From contig JAEUJQ010000083.1 of the NCBI GenBank assembly GCA_016793095.1, positions 1-64,000 of the forward strand: a stretch of 64,000 nucleotides of DNA, read 5' to 3'. Position 1 is the stretch's first letter, and the number at the start of each line of letters is the position of its first letter. Both the position numbers and the translations under genes were made by a program. Origin of the DNA: Myxococcaceae bacterium. Its GTDB lineage: Bacteria > Myxococcota > Myxococcia > Myxococcales > Myxococcaceae. Below the pieces are notes generated by a model, which was not told the DNA's origin, ran no database searches, and saw only the letters and a list, made by a program, of their open reading frames with translations. Positions 1 to 9,141 of the stretch are shown piece by piece.

Positions 1-597
1 GTGAACGTCGCCGTCGACTATCGCCTGCCGCTCGAGGGGTGGACGGTGTCGGCCAGCGCCTGGCACACGAGCCTCTCGAACCTCATCAACATCACCGCCA
101 ACGGCACGCCCAACCCCGACAACCCGACGATCTTCTCGTACGAGAACGTCGCCGGCGCATACACGCAGGGCGCCGAGATCAACGCCCGCATGAAGCTCTC
201 GAAGGGCGCCTCGCTCGACCTCGCGTACATGGGGCTCGACGCGCGCGATCTCACCCGCAACCGGCCGCTCGAAGGCCGCAGCAACCACCGCGTGAACGTG
301 GGCCTCAACGCAAAGTACCGGCCGACTGGCCTCGAAGGCGTCGTGCGCGCGACCTGGAACGGGCCGAGGCCGTTCTACGTGGGCAGCGGGCTCGGCTTCG
401 CCAACGTGCTCGGCTTCGGAGAGACGCGCACGGTGATGGCGCCCGGGTACTTCGATCTCGAGGTGCAGATCACGTGGGTGTTCAAGCCGTGGCTCAAGTT
501 CTTCGTCAATGGCTACAACCTGCTCAACGCAGGCGACGCCGACTTCAACCCAAGGCCGCCGCGCGGAGCCGTCGCGGGCGCGATGCTGGAGTACTGA
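1..597 (+). CDS. TonB-dependent receptor, C-terminal part (gene enters from the left edge)
   Basis: The visible 198 residues are the end of a longer protein; the GTG at base 1 is in frame but is probably internal. The segment alternates polar and hydrophobic residues as in outer-membrane beta strands (for example WTVSASAWHTSLSNLI, GAYTQGAEINARMKL, LKFFVNGYNLLNA) and ends in an aromatic residue (LEY), as most TonB-dependent receptors do. The GYNLLNAGDADFNPRPPRGA stretch fits the last strands of a siderophore or heme receptor barrel. Its stop lies two bases before the ATG of a HmuY-like lipoprotein, so the two are very probably co-transcribed and the substrate is likely heme or another iron compound (inference). 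Plug and TonB box lie outside the window. Confidence 0.8.
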   Translation: MNVAVDYRLPLEGWTVSASAWHTSLSNLINITANGTPNPDNPTIFSYENVAGAYTQGAEINARMKLSKGASLDLAYMGLDARDLTRNRPLEGRSNHRVNVGLNAKYRPTGLEGVVRATWNGPRPFYVGSGLGFANVLGFGETRTVMAPGYFDLEVQITWVFKPWLKFFVNGYNLLNAGDADFNPRPPRGAVAGAMLEY

Positions 598-599
598 CC

Positions 600-1181
600 A
601 TGATGAACCGCTTGCTCCTGTTGCTGTTGCTGGCTGGCTGCGCGCCTGATCTTCGCAAGACCGACTGCTTCGACGGTGTCTGTGGCGAGCTGCCGACCGA
701 GCCGCTCTTCAGCTTCACCGTGCAGGCGGGCGTGGTCGACTCGCTCGTCGACGCGACGTCGAAGACGCTGCCGACGTACATCGACCTCGACGAGCCGAAG
801 GAGCTCAAGTTCGACGAGGCCGACGCCACCAACGCGTGGGACCTGTCGTTTCAGCGCGACAAGATTCGGGCGAACGGCGGCGGCACCAACCCCTCGGGCA
901 CGGTCGAGGTGCTGGTCTTGAAGGACGGCGACTTCGACGCGATGACGCAGGCGCCGGCCAGCGGGTACGTGAAGGACGGCTCCGAGCCGGTGTTCAACAC
1001 GGTCGAGGGTGGCTGGTACTACTACGACCTCGGTGTGCACCGGCTCACGACGCTGCCGCACCTCTACGTCGTGAAGACCTCGAAGGGCGACTACTTCAAG
1101 GTGCGCATGGGCAACTACTACGACACCAACGGCACCGCGGCGCGCATCGGGTTCAAGTTCGCGAAGCTGACGCCTCCCTGA
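600..1181 (+). CDS. HmuY-like heme-binding lipoprotein
   Basis: A 193-residue lipoprotein. The first residues MMNRLLLLLLLAGC form a lipobox with Cys14 as lipidation site; a second ATG at 603 is an equal start choice. The C-terminal half carries the run WYYYDLGVHRLTTLPHLYVV, then YFKVRMGNYYD and RIGFKFAKL, which is the pattern of the HmuY family (beta-rich heme-binding proteins known from Bacteroidetes and found in other diderms). The N-terminal part has WDLSFQRDKIRANGG, also typical. It follows the TonB receptor by two bases, so a surface lipoprotein that delivers heme or a porphyrin to that receptor is the likely role. Heme ligands cannot be assigned by eye. Confidence 0.75.
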   Translation: MMNRLLLLLLLAGCAPDLRKTDCFDGVCGELPTEPLFSFTVQAGVVDSLVDATSKTLPTYIDLDEPKELKFDEADATNAWDLSFQRDKIRANGGGTNPSGTVEVLVLKDGDFDAMTQAPASGYVKDGSEPVFNTVEGGWYYYDLGVHRLTTLPHLYVVKTSKGDYFKVRMGNYYDTNGTAARIGFKFAKLTPP

Positions 1182-1260
1182 GGAGCGGCGGCTCTATCGA
1201 TGACCGTGGGCCCGTGCCGCGGCGACGTTGGCTCACGACGGCGGAGTCGAACTGAGAACA

Positions 1261-1278
1261 CGTGACGCATTCGTCACG
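1261..1278. promoter_or_regulatory. Palindrome upstream of the hydrolase gene
   Basis: A perfect inverted repeat, CGTGACG CATT CGTCACG, lies 23 bases before the ATG at 1302 and about 80 bases after the HmuY stop. No T-run follows, so an operator for the hydrolase gene is likelier than a terminator. Confidence 0.4.
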
Positions 1279-1301
1279 GCCGGGCGTAGAGTGCCTTCCA
1301 G

Positions 1302-2537
1302 ATGTCAGCGCCAGCCCAGCGAGAAGTCGCCACTCCAACCGTCGACGACGTCGAGTTCCGCGCCCTCTACAAGAAGACGAAGTACGTGGTGGAGACGGCC
1401 GATGGCTGGTCGCTCGTCATCACGCGGTACCGCCCGACGCCGCAGACCTTCCCGCAGCCGCTCTTTGGAGAGCCGATGCTGCTGGTGCACGGCTTCTGTC
1501 AGAACCGCCACGCGTGGACGAGCGGCGAGTTCGTGAAGAACCTGCTCTTCTTCGGCCTCGACATTCACATCCTCGAGCTGCGCGGCCACGGGAAGAGCTC
1601 GGTGGCCTTCCAGCACGAGCGGTGCGCCCGCTTCGGCCGCAAGCTGCCGACCGATCTCGACTACGCGTGGGACATCGACAGCTACTTCCTCTACGACCTG
1701 CCCGCGGCGGTGGCGGGCGTGCGGCGCATCACGCGGCGTGAGAAGATCTTCTATTGCGGTCACTCGATGGGCGGCATCCTCGGGTACGGCTACGCCGGCA
1801 TCCACGAGCACTTCGAGGGGATCGTCACCATCGGCGCGCCCGCCGAGCTCGGCCGCGGCAGCCCGCTGCTCAAGCTGCTCGCGTTCGCGGAGCCGGGCAT
1901 TCAGACCGCCGTCGACGCGACGTTGGCGGGCTTCAACCTGCAGCGTGGCCTGGCGCACACCGCGCTCGAGCTCGGGTCGAAGCTGCTGCGGAGGACGCCT
2001 CCGGAGGCGCCGAAGCCGTACCGGTACCGCTACCTGCCCCTCGACGCGTGGCTGCGCTTCGCCTCCGACGCCCTGGGCTACGCCGAAGAGAGCCCCGCGC
2101 TGAGCCTCGTCGCGAACCGCATCAACTACCTCGCGCGGTGGGATCGCATGCAGATGGAGAACGTGCGGTGGCTGCTCAAGGAGGGTGGCGAGAAGGAGCC
2201 CCGCCTCGTCGTCGAGCAGTTCGCCCGCTGGACGCGGTCCAACGAGGTCGTCTGCTACCGCACCGGCTACGACTTCAAGCGCGGCTTCGGGAAGATCCGC
2301 GTCCCCATGGCCATCGTCTTTGGCGACCAGGATCCCCTGGCGTCGGTCGCGTCCACCCGCAGCGTCTACCGCTCGGCGAAGTCCGAGTACCTGCTGTGGC
2401 GGCCGGTGAAGGGCAACAGCCACATCGAGCTCACCATGGGCCATGACGCCCGGCAGGTCTGCTACGACATCAAGAACCTCGTCGAGTACGCCCGGGTGCA
2501 CCGGGCCCGCGCGCCCTCGCTGCCGCGAATCCGCTGA
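1302..2537 (+). CDS. Alpha/beta-hydrolase (lipase/esterase-like)
   Basis: A 411-residue alpha/beta-hydrolase. The oxyanion-hole turn is LLVHGFCQNRHAW (near residue 62), the strand-turn ELRGHGKSS follows (near 95), and the nucleophile elbow is GHSMGG with Ser155. The acid is probably the Asp in VFGDQDPLA (near 343) and the base the His in GNSHIELTMG (near 372), so the triad looks complete. There is no signal peptide or membrane anchor, so it is probably cytoplasmic. Its length, and the long insertion between the nucleophile and the acid, resemble acid-lipase-type or polyhydroxyalkanoate-related hydrolases; the substrate cannot be named. It stands alone, with about 120 bases before it and about 95 after it. 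Confidence 0.85.
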   Translation: MSAPAQREVATPTVDDVEFRALYKKTKYVVETADGWSLVITRYRPTPQTFPQPLFGEPMLLVHGFCQNRHAWTSGEFVKNLLFFGLDIHILELRGHGKSSVAFQHERCARFGRKLPTDLDYAWDIDSYFLYDLPAAVAGVRRITRREKIFYCGHSMGGILGYGYAGIHEHFEGIVTIGAPAELGRGSPLLKLLAFAEPGIQTAVDATLAGFNLQRGLAHTALELGSKLLRRTPPEAPKPYRYRYLPLDAWLRFASDALGYAEESPALSLVANRINYLARWDRMQMENVRWLLKEGGEKEPRLVVEQFARWTRSNEVVCYRTGYDFKRGFGKIRVPMAIVFGDQDPLASVASTRSVYRSAKSEYLLWRPVKGNSHIELTMGHDARQVCYDIKNLVEYARVHRARAPSLPRIR

Positions 2538-2633
2538 CCGACACAGGCCAGCCCCACCGGGGCGCACCGGCCAGGGCGACCTGCCCGGCCGGAAATTTGG
2601 CCTCACCCCCGGCGTTGGTAGGTTCGCTACAGG

Positions 2634-4427
2634 ATGAGACAGCCTGGTCGCAGGAGCTCGTGGCGAAGGCGCGTGGGCGCGGCGTGGCTGGCGTGCGTGC
2701 TGGTGCTGGCGGACGCGTCGGCGCTCGCGCAGGACCGCGTCCAGCTGAACGTCATCACGAAGATCGAGGTGAAGGGCAGCGCGGTGGAGGTCACCGGCAG
2801 TCGTCGCCCGAGCTTCACCACCTTCACCCTCACCGATCCGCCCCGGCTCGTCATCGACATCTCCGAGGCCGTCTTCCAGGGCGTGCCCGCAGAGACGAAG
2901 GTGAACGACGGCACCATCACGGTGGTGAAGACGGCCAGCTACGGCAGCGAGTCGGCGGCGATCGCCCGCGTCCTCATCGGGTTCGAGCAGGAGCTCGAGA
3001 GCGACATCGTCACCCAGGGGCCGTCCCTCGTCGTGAAGCTGCCGCAGAACCAGAAAGAGCTCGCGCGGCTGGCCCAGGAGAGAGCGCAGGCCGAGCGGCA
3101 GGCCAGGGCGCTCGCCGAGGCCGCCGAGAAGGAGCGGGTGGCGCGCGAGAAGGCCGACGCGGAGGCGAAGGCCAGGCTCGAGCGCGAGGAGCAGGAGCGG
3201 CTCGCGGCCCTGGAGGCCGAGCGGAAGGCGAAGGAGGCCGAGGAGGCGAAGCGGAAGGCCGAGGCCGACAGGCTCGCGAAGCTCGAGGCCGAGCGGCTCA
3301 AGAAGGAGGCCGAGGAGGCGAAGCGGAAGGCCGCCGAGGAGGCGCGCCTCGCGAAGCTCGAAGCCGAGCGGCAGGAGAAGGAGCGCCTCGCCAGGGAGCG
3401 CGCTGACGCCGAGGCGAAGGCCCGGGCCGAGCGCGAGGAGAAGGAGCGGCTCGCGCGGGAGGCGCGCGAAGAGAAGGAGCGGCTCGCCCGCGAGGAGCGT
3501 GAGCGGAAGGCGCGCGAGGCCGAGGAGGCAAAGCGCCGCGCCGAGGCCGAGCGCCTGGCGAAGCTCGAGGCCGAGCGCGTCGAGAAGGAGCGACTGGCCC
3601 GCGAGAAGGCCGACGCCGAGGCGAAGGCGAAGGCCGAGCGCGAAGAGAAGGAGCGCGTGGCCCGCGCCGAGCGCGAACGGAAGAAGCGCGAAGTCGAAGA
3701 GGCCCGTCAGCGCGAAGAGGCTGAGCGGCTCGCGAGGCTGGAGGCCGAGCGCGAGGAGAAGGAGCGCGCGGCGCGGGAGAAGGTCGAGGCCGAGGCGGCG
3801 AAGACCCGGCTGGCTCGCGAGGAGCGCGAGCGCAAGGCGCGTGAGGCCGACGAGGCGCGGCTCCGGGCCGAAGAGGAGCGCGTGGCGAAGCTGGCGTCGG
3901 AGAAGGCCGAGCAGGAGCGGCGGCGGCGTGAGAGCGCCGAGCGCGCCGAGGCGGAGCGGGTGGCCCGGGCCGAGGCCGGGAAGCGCCAGGCCGAGGAGGA
4001 CGCGCGCCGCGAGGAGCTGGCGAAGGCAGAGCGGCAGCGCAAGCAGCGGGAGCTCGAAGAGGCGGCGCTGCGCACCCCCGCGCCTGCGGAGCTCGCCGGC
4101 AGACCCGCCCGCATGACGCACGTCGGCTTCCGGCAGCAGGACGGGGTGGGGCGCATCTCGCTGCGAACCTCGTCGCCGGTCCGCTTCTCGGTGGGCGAGG
4201 ACGGGCGCCGCAACGTCGTCGTGACGCTCGAGAACACCGAGATCGGCCTGCCCAACAACGAGCGCCTGCTCGACACCTCGTTCTTCGACACCGCCGTGTC
4301 GTTGGTGAAGCCCGAGGTGATCGACGACACCCAGGTGCGCGTCACCATCAGCTTGAAGCGCGCCGTCGCCTACCGCACCTCCCAGGCGGGCAACGAGCTG
4401 ACGGTGGAGTTCGAGCGGCCGGACTGA
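2634..4427 (+). CDS. AMIN-domain envelope protein with a very long charged helical rod
   Basis: A 597-residue exported protein. Residues 1-33 form a signal peptide with an Arg-rich n-region and an ALAQ end. Residues 36-137 match an AMIN domain (VQLNVITKIEVKGSAVEVTG, then LTDPPRLVIDISEAV), a beta-sandwich that binds peptidoglycan or sits at the start of secretins and amidases. Residues 141 to about 480 are almost only Glu, Lys, Arg and Ala in repeating blocks such as EREEKERLAR, predicted as a single long helix or coiled coil. Residues 492-597 form a second AMIN-like beta domain (VGRISLRTSSPVRFSV, NVVVTLENTEIG). A GCTACA box lies two bases before the ATG. It precedes lptD, which supports a role in the envelope. 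No secretin or enzyme domain is present. Confidence 0.8.
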   Translation: MRQPGRRSSWRRRVGAAWLACVLVLADASALAQDRVQLNVITKIEVKGSAVEVTGSRRPSFTTFTLTDPPRLVIDISEAVFQGVPAETKVNDGTITVVKTASYGSESAAIARVLIGFEQELESDIVTQGPSLVVKLPQNQKELARLAQERAQAERQARALAEAAEKERVAREKADAEAKARLEREEQERLAALEAERKAKEAEEAKRKAEADRLAKLEAERLKKEAEEAKRKAAEEARLAKLEAERQEKERLARERADAEAKARAEREEKERLAREAREEKERLAREERERKAREAEEAKRRAEAERLAKLEAERVEKERLAREKADAEAKAKAEREEKERVARAERERKKREVEEARQREEAERLARLEAEREEKERAAREKVEAEAAKTRLAREERERKAREADEARLRAEEERVAKLASEKAEQERRRRESAERAEAERVARAEAGKRQAEEDARREELAKAERQRKQRELEEAALRTPAPAELAGRPARMTHVGFRQQDGVGRISLRTSSPVRFSVGEDGRRNVVVTLENTEIGLPNNERLLDTSFFDTAVSLVKPEVIDDTQVRVTISLKRAVAYRTSQAGNELTVEFERPD

Positions 4428-4478
4428 CGCTCGGAACGAGGCGAGCGGGAGCAGGGCTCCGTGCTACAGCGCGGCGTG

Positions 4479-7256
4479 ATGTCGCCCGGGTGGCTGCTCT
4501 CGCTTCTGATCGCCGCGGCGCCGGCGTCGGCGGAGCCCGTCGAGATCACCCTCACCGCCGAGCGGGTGCTGCACGACGGCCAGACGAAGCGCACCATCGC
4601 CGAAGGGAAGGCGCACCTCGAGACCGCTGGCGCGGCCATCGACGCCGAGCGGATCTTCTACGACCAGCCCCGTGAGACCGTGCTCGCGGTGGGCAGCGTC
4701 ATCGCGCGCCTCGTCCAGGGCACCGCGCCGACGGTGATGATCGGTGACGTCGTCGAGCTCAGGCTCGAGGGCGAGCAGGTCGTCGAGGCGCACGTGCTCG
4801 ACGGGCGGGCGTTCGCGAAGGCCGGCGCCGACCCGGGCAGGCTGCTCGCCGCCACCACGCTCGCCGAGGCCGACCGGGCAGGGCGCTCGACGATGGTGAT
4901 GTCGGGGAACCACTTCGTGCGCGAGGACGACGGTTGGCGCATGGAGGATCTCGAGCTGACGCCCTGCGACTGCGATCTCAACTCGCCGTCCTGGTCCATC
5001 CGCACACCCGAGGCGACGCTCAACAAGGACGCCGATCGGGTCGCCGTGAAGTGGCCGGTCACCTGGGTGAAGAAGCTGCCGCTGGTGAAGGAGCTGCCCG
5101 TCTTCGGGCTCCCGTGGCTCAGCCTGCCGCTCACGGACCGCGCGACGGGCCTGCTGTTCCCGAAGCCGGGCAGCACGGTGCTCAACGGGTTCTCGTTCGA
5201 GCAGCCCGTCTTCGTGACGCTCGGCCGCAGCGCCGACCTCACGCTGACGCCGGGGTACTTCTTCGGCGGGCCGCAGCGCACGCTCGAGGAGCCCGGTCGG
5301 GTCGGCCTCTTCCGCTCGGACCTCGGCCGCTCGTTCCAGTCGACGTGGCGCAACGGCGTGAACGATCCGTCGCCGTCGAACTTCCTGCAGCCCTTCGGCA
5401 TCATGGGGCCGCGGCTGCTCACCGAGTTCCGCTACGTACTCTCGGAGCGGGCGTATGGGCGCGCGACGCTGGGCCTGCTGTACGACCTGCGCGAGCAGCG
5501 TGACCCGGGGAACCCGGCGTTGAGCATCGACCGGCCGCGAGGGCTGCGCGGCGAGGCGTCCGTCTTTCACCTGCAGGACCTCGGTCGCGGCTTCGGCGCC
5601 CGCATGGAGCTCGCGGCCTACTCCGACGGCAACTACCAGCGGGACATCACCCCTGACGTGATCGTCCGCGAGGCCGGCTACCTGCGCTCGACGGCCGCGC
5701 TCTTTCACCGCGGCGTGGATCATCTCCTCACCCTCGACGCGGTGCTGCGGCAGGATCTCACGTCAGGGTACGATCTGTTCGGTCGCGACGTGTTCCTCCG
5801 GGGCTCGGTCGCCCCGAAGCACGGGCCCAACCCGATCCAACGCCTGCCTGCGCTGACCTTCGCGCTGCCGCTCAAGCCGCTCGTCGGCCCGCTCGCGTTC
5901 GACGCCTCGGCCGATGTCGTGCAGCAGATGCCCCTGCGCTTCGGGACTGGCGATGAGGGCGCGCTCGCGAACGAGGGGCGCTTCTTCGATCCCTACACCG
6001 GCCTCGAGCTGCCCGCCGAGTGCGTCGTCGAACGCCTCTACCTGGCGCGAGGAGCGAGCCAGCTCGCCCAGTGCCCGACGACGGTGTTGCCGAACAACCC
6101 GGCCAACGCCCTGAAGGCCGGCCTCGGTGACGGGCGCTGGCAGCCGGGTGAGCGCGAGGCCCGGCTGAGGCTCAACGCCATGCCACGGCTCTGGGCCGGC
6201 GGCGCCCTCGGAGGCCTCTTCCCGGTGTCGGCGATGGCCGCCTGGCGCCAGGGGGTCTGGCTGGGCGAGTCCAGCGGGCGCACGATGAGCCGCGGCTACC
6301 CGCTGCTGGCCGCGAAGACCGAGCTCGAGCTGGCCCGGGTCTACGACGGCGCCGTGCGGCACTCGGTGACGCCGGTGCTCGAGGCCCGCGCGGTGCCCTT
6401 CGTCGCCGCCACCTCGAGTCGTCCCCTCGATCCTTCGCTGCTGGGCGGCCCCGCCGCCTACGACGAGATCGATCGCTCCATCAGCGACAACCGACCGCGC
6501 GTGCAGGCCGTGGCCGAGCTGCGGAACCGCCTCGTGCAGCGAGGGGGCCGCGAGCTGCTGCGCCTCGACCTGGGTCAGGGCTTCGACCTGCTCTCACCGG
6601 TGACGCCAGGGCCGGGAGGCGTGCTCGCCCCCGAGAGCGCCCAGACCTTCCATCGTCCACGGCTCGCCGAGGCGTACGCCCGACTCGCGGCCAGCATCGG
6701 GTGGGTGACGCTCGGCGCGCAGGCCCGCGTCGAGCCGTTGTGGCGCAAGTCAGCCGACGTCGCCCCCAGCCCGAGGCTCACCCGCGCCCAGGGCTCGTTC
6801 TCGTTCGACCTGCCCCAGGGGCACGGGCTCAACGCCACCTACGAGAACGTGCTCGACGACGGGACGAACCGCGCGCGCGCCCCGATCGACCTGCTCTTCG
6901 GAGACCCGGTGCCAGCCGCAGCCGAGAGCCGCGCCCAGCTCTTCACCGCCGGCGCCAGGGTCAGGTTCGGCTCCTTCGGCCTGCGCTACGATCTCGTCCT
7001 CCTGAACAGGCAATGGCCACGCCTCGACGCCCTGGGGCAGCCCGTCAAGGACGAAAGAGGCGTCGCCCAGCAGGACACCCTGCTCTCGCTCGGCCAGCAC
7101 TCGGTGTCCGCCACCTGGACCCCCGCCTGCGAGTGCTTCCGCCTCGATCTCTCCGTGGTGCAGCGCCTCACCGCCACCGGCACGCTCGGGCCTCCCGAGT
7201 TCGCCAGCTTCAACTTCTCGGTGCTGCGGTTCGGCTCCATCGGGGCGAGCCGGTAG
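4479..7256 (+). CDS. lptD: LPS-assembly protein LptD
   Basis: A 925-residue outer-membrane protein that inserts lipopolysaccharide into the outer leaflet. The ATG at 4479 is preferred over an in-frame GTG at 4461, because it places MSPGWLLSLLIAAAPASA at the N-terminus as a clean signal peptide. Residues 20-120 form the OstA/LptA-like jellyroll (VEITLTAERVLHDGQTKRTI, RIFYDQPRETVLAVGSV). The rest is a beta barrel with many aromatic-rich strands. A Cys pair (PCDCD) follows the jellyroll and a second pair (CEC) is near the C-terminus, as in LptD proteins that need disulfides. A GCTACA box lies ten bases upstream of the start. The partner LptE is not evident nearby. Confidence 0.9.
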   Translation: MSPGWLLSLLIAAAPASAEPVEITLTAERVLHDGQTKRTIAEGKAHLETAGAAIDAERIFYDQPRETVLAVGSVIARLVQGTAPTVMIGDVVELRLEGEQVVEAHVLDGRAFAKAGADPGRLLAATTLAEADRAGRSTMVMSGNHFVREDDGWRMEDLELTPCDCDLNSPSWSIRTPEATLNKDADRVAVKWPVTWVKKLPLVKELPVFGLPWLSLPLTDRATGLLFPKPGSTVLNGFSFEQPVFVTLGRSADLTLTPGYFFGGPQRTLEEPGRVGLFRSDLGRSFQSTWRNGVNDPSPSNFLQPFGIMGPRLLTEFRYVLSERAYGRATLGLLYDLREQRDPGNPALSIDRPRGLRGEASVFHLQDLGRGFGARMELAAYSDGNYQRDITPDVIVREAGYLRSTAALFHRGVDHLLTLDAVLRQDLTSGYDLFGRDVFLRGSVAPKHGPNPIQRLPALTFALPLKPLVGPLAFDASADVVQQMPLRFGTGDEGALANEGRFFDPYTGLELPAECVVERLYLARGASQLAQCPTTVLPNNPANALKAGLGDGRWQPGEREARLRLNAMPRLWAGGALGGLFPVSAMAAWRQGVWLGESSGRTMSRGYPLLAAKTELELARVYDGAVRHSVTPVLEARAVPFVAATSSRPLDPSLLGGPAAYDEIDRSISDNRPRVQAVAELRNRLVQRGGRELLRLDLGQGFDLLSPVTPGPGGVLAPESAQTFHRPRLAEAYARLAASIGWVTLGAQARVEPLWRKSADVAPSPRLTRAQGSFSFDLPQGHGLNATYENVLDDGTNRARAPIDLLFGDPVPAAAESRAQLFTAGARVRFGSFGLRYDLVLLNRQWPRLDALGQPVKDERGVAQQDTLLSLGQHSVSATWTPACECFRLDLSVVQRLTATGTLGPPEFASFNFSVLRFGSIGASR

Positions 7257-7274
7257 CGCGGGCTCGAATGTCCC

Positions 7275-7321
7275 TTGACCCGTAGGGAGGGGGCTTCGAA
7301 GATGCCCGTCTTCTCAGGAGG
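7275..7321 (+). promoter_or_regulatory. Promoter and strong ribosome binding site of the Ig-like lipoprotein gene
   Basis: TTGACC (7275-7280) and GAAGAT (7298-7303) are separated by 17 bases and fit a sigma-70-type promoter. AGGAGG (7316-7321) is followed five bases later by the ATG at 7327, which fixes that start. Confidence 0.5.
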
Positions 7322-7326
7322 TCGTA

Positions 7327-8949
7327 ATGCGACTGCGCGTCCTGGTGACGTTGCTGCTGGTAGCGGGGTGCGGTGCGGGGTCTGAACCCACCACCATGGA
7401 GTTCGTGGAGCTCGTGCCGCTGCAGCCGCGCATCGGGGAGATCGTCACGGTCCGGTTCAAGCTGCTCGACGCGCGCGGGCTCCCGCTCGCCGGCCAGAAC
7501 GTGGACTTCAAGCTCCAGGCGCCGAACGCGGCCGTCACCATCTCGCCGACCAGCATGGTGTCGCTGCGTGGCTCGGGCTTCGCCGAGGTGCAGCTCCAGG
7601 CCTCCAACCGGGTCACCTCCGTGATCGTGGTGGCGACGGCTGGCAACAAGACGGTGCTCTCGCCGCCCATCACCTTCGCGGGCTCCGTGCCCAACCACGC
7701 GCAGATGACCTTCCAGTGCGGCCCGATCGCCGGCGACGCGTCGGGTGGTCGGCACGCCATCGGCGCCTACGATCAGACCCGCAACCTCATCGCGGGCGTG
7801 AAGCTCGAGTGCTCGGCCCACATCGGCGATCGAAACGGCGACGGCGTCTCGAACGCGCTCGTCTCGTTCCTCACCGAAGCGGGCACGATCGGGCCCACGG
7901 AGACCTCGCAGTCGAACGTCGTGGGCGACGCCACCATCCTCTACAAGACGTCGTACCCGATCCCGAAAGACGTCGAGCCCGAGAACTGGACCTGGACACC
8001 GCCGCAGGGCGAGAACCAGACCGGCGAGTACGTGGTGCCCTTGTGGATGGAGCCGTACCTCTGGGTCGCCAACCCCGCCCTCAACCCGCCTCCCGCGCCC
8101 GCGATGAACCCCCGCGAGCCCAGCCGGCTCGAGCAGCTGCCGGGGCGCCGCAACAAGGACGGCTCCCAGATCCGCATGAACCCCCGCGACAACCTCGTCA
8201 CCATGATCGCCGTGACGTCGGGTGAAGAGGCGTTCTCCGACAACAACAACAACGGCCAGTGGGACGCAGACGAGCCCTACACCGATCTGACCGAGCCCTT
8301 CGTGGACTCGAATGACAACGGCACCTGGGATCCGGATGAGCGCTTCATCGACGTCAACGGAGACAGGCGGTGGACGGGGAAGAACAACAAGTGGGACGCG
8401 AACACGCTCATCTGGGTGCAGGAGAAGCTGCTGTGGACGGGCATTCCCCACCCCTACGACTCCATCAACCCGTCGCCCGTGCTCAGCAGCTTCAACCCCC
8501 CCGGGCCGTACAACTTCACCTGCCCGGCGATGGGCCTCTGCAACCAGGCCACGCCGAACCAGGGCATGCCGCCGGCCTTCCACCGCATGCAGATCCGCGT
8601 CGCCGACCCCTGGTACAACTCGATCGCCCAGAACGCCGACTCCGACGGCTGTGGCGTGCGGGAAGCGACGGGCATCGGCAACCCCGGTGACCCACCGGTC
8701 ATCGTGCAGGTGCTCGGCCTCGGCGGCGGAGGCACGCTCTTCACCTACCCGGCCGGGCGCACCATCGAGCTCATCATCAAGGACGCCCGCGACCCGGACC
8801 TGCCGCCGGCGCAGCAGATCCCCGCGCGCAAGCCGCCGAACGGCCCGCTCGCCTTCACGGTGCCCGTCGTCTGCGACTTCACCGCCTCACCGCTCGGAGG
8901 CCACGTGGTGCGCCTCGGCGTGGGCGACGTCTCGGGCACCATCGAGTAG
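7327..8949 (+). CDS. Large lipoprotein with an Ig-like domain and Asp-rich calcium-type loops
   Basis: A 540-residue lipoprotein: MRLRVLVTLLLVAGC gives a lipobox with Cys15. Residues about 25-110 resemble a bacterial Ig-like (Big-1/filamin) domain (LQPRIGEIVTVRFKLLDARG, then GFAEVQLQASNRVTSV). Near residues 300-345 there are three acidic loops, DNNNNGQWDADE, DSNDNGTWDPDE and DVNGDRRW, similar to dockerin or thrombospondin type-3 calcium loops. The C-terminal third is a beta-rich region with a few Cys (TCPAMGLC, GCGVREA) that may form disulfides. It is transcribed from its own promoter just after lptD. Function unknown; a surface-exposed structural lipoprotein is inferred. Confidence 0.7.
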   Translation: MRLRVLVTLLLVAGCGAGSEPTTMEFVELVPLQPRIGEIVTVRFKLLDARGLPLAGQNVDFKLQAPNAAVTISPTSMVSLRGSGFAEVQLQASNRVTSVIVVATAGNKTVLSPPITFAGSVPNHAQMTFQCGPIAGDASGGRHAIGAYDQTRNLIAGVKLECSAHIGDRNGDGVSNALVSFLTEAGTIGPTETSQSNVVGDATILYKTSYPIPKDVEPENWTWTPPQGENQTGEYVVPLWMEPYLWVANPALNPPPAPAMNPREPSRLEQLPGRRNKDGSQIRMNPRDNLVTMIAVTSGEEAFSDNNNNGQWDADEPYTDLTEPFVDSNDNGTWDPDERFIDVNGDRRWTGKNNKWDANTLIWVQEKLLWTGIPHPYDSINPSPVLSSFNPPGPYNFTCPAMGLCNQATPNQGMPPAFHRMQIRVADPWYNSIAQNADSDGCGVREATGIGNPGDPPVIVQVLGLGGGGTLFTYPAGRTIELIIKDARDPDLPPAQQIPARKPPNGPLAFTVPVVCDFTASPLGGHVVRLGVGDVSGTIE

Positions 8950-9117
8950 CGCCGCTCGCGTCCCGGAGCGCGGTCGTCTCTTCAGGAGTGGTCAGTCTCC
9001 GCCGCCGTCCACGCGCCGTCCCGACGTGGGATCCTCCGCGGCCCCTCGTCGTCTTCGCGCCTCCACTGCACGCGACGCCGCTTGCCCGGCGCGTTGGTTC
9101 GGCTACGGTCCGCCGCT

Positions 9118-9131
9118 GATTCGAGAATCAA
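9118..9131. promoter_or_regulatory. Candidate TetR operator
   Basis: The palindrome TGATTC GA GAATCA ends ten bases before the GTG at 9142. Its position and symmetry fit an autoregulatory operator of the TetR gene, and it argues against the longer reading frame that would begin at 9082 and contain it. Confidence 0.5.
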
Positions 9132-9141
9132 CGAGACGACC

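Noticed and set aside
1305-4121. A 938-codon open frame on the minus strand opposite the hydrolase and AMIN genes
   Set aside because: It is Leu/Arg/Gly-rich with no domain and mirrors the codon third positions of two well-supported genes; a GC-rich shadow.
9082-9141. Longer start for the TetR gene at ATG 9082
   Set aside because: It would include a palindromic operator and adds residues absent from the TetR pattern.
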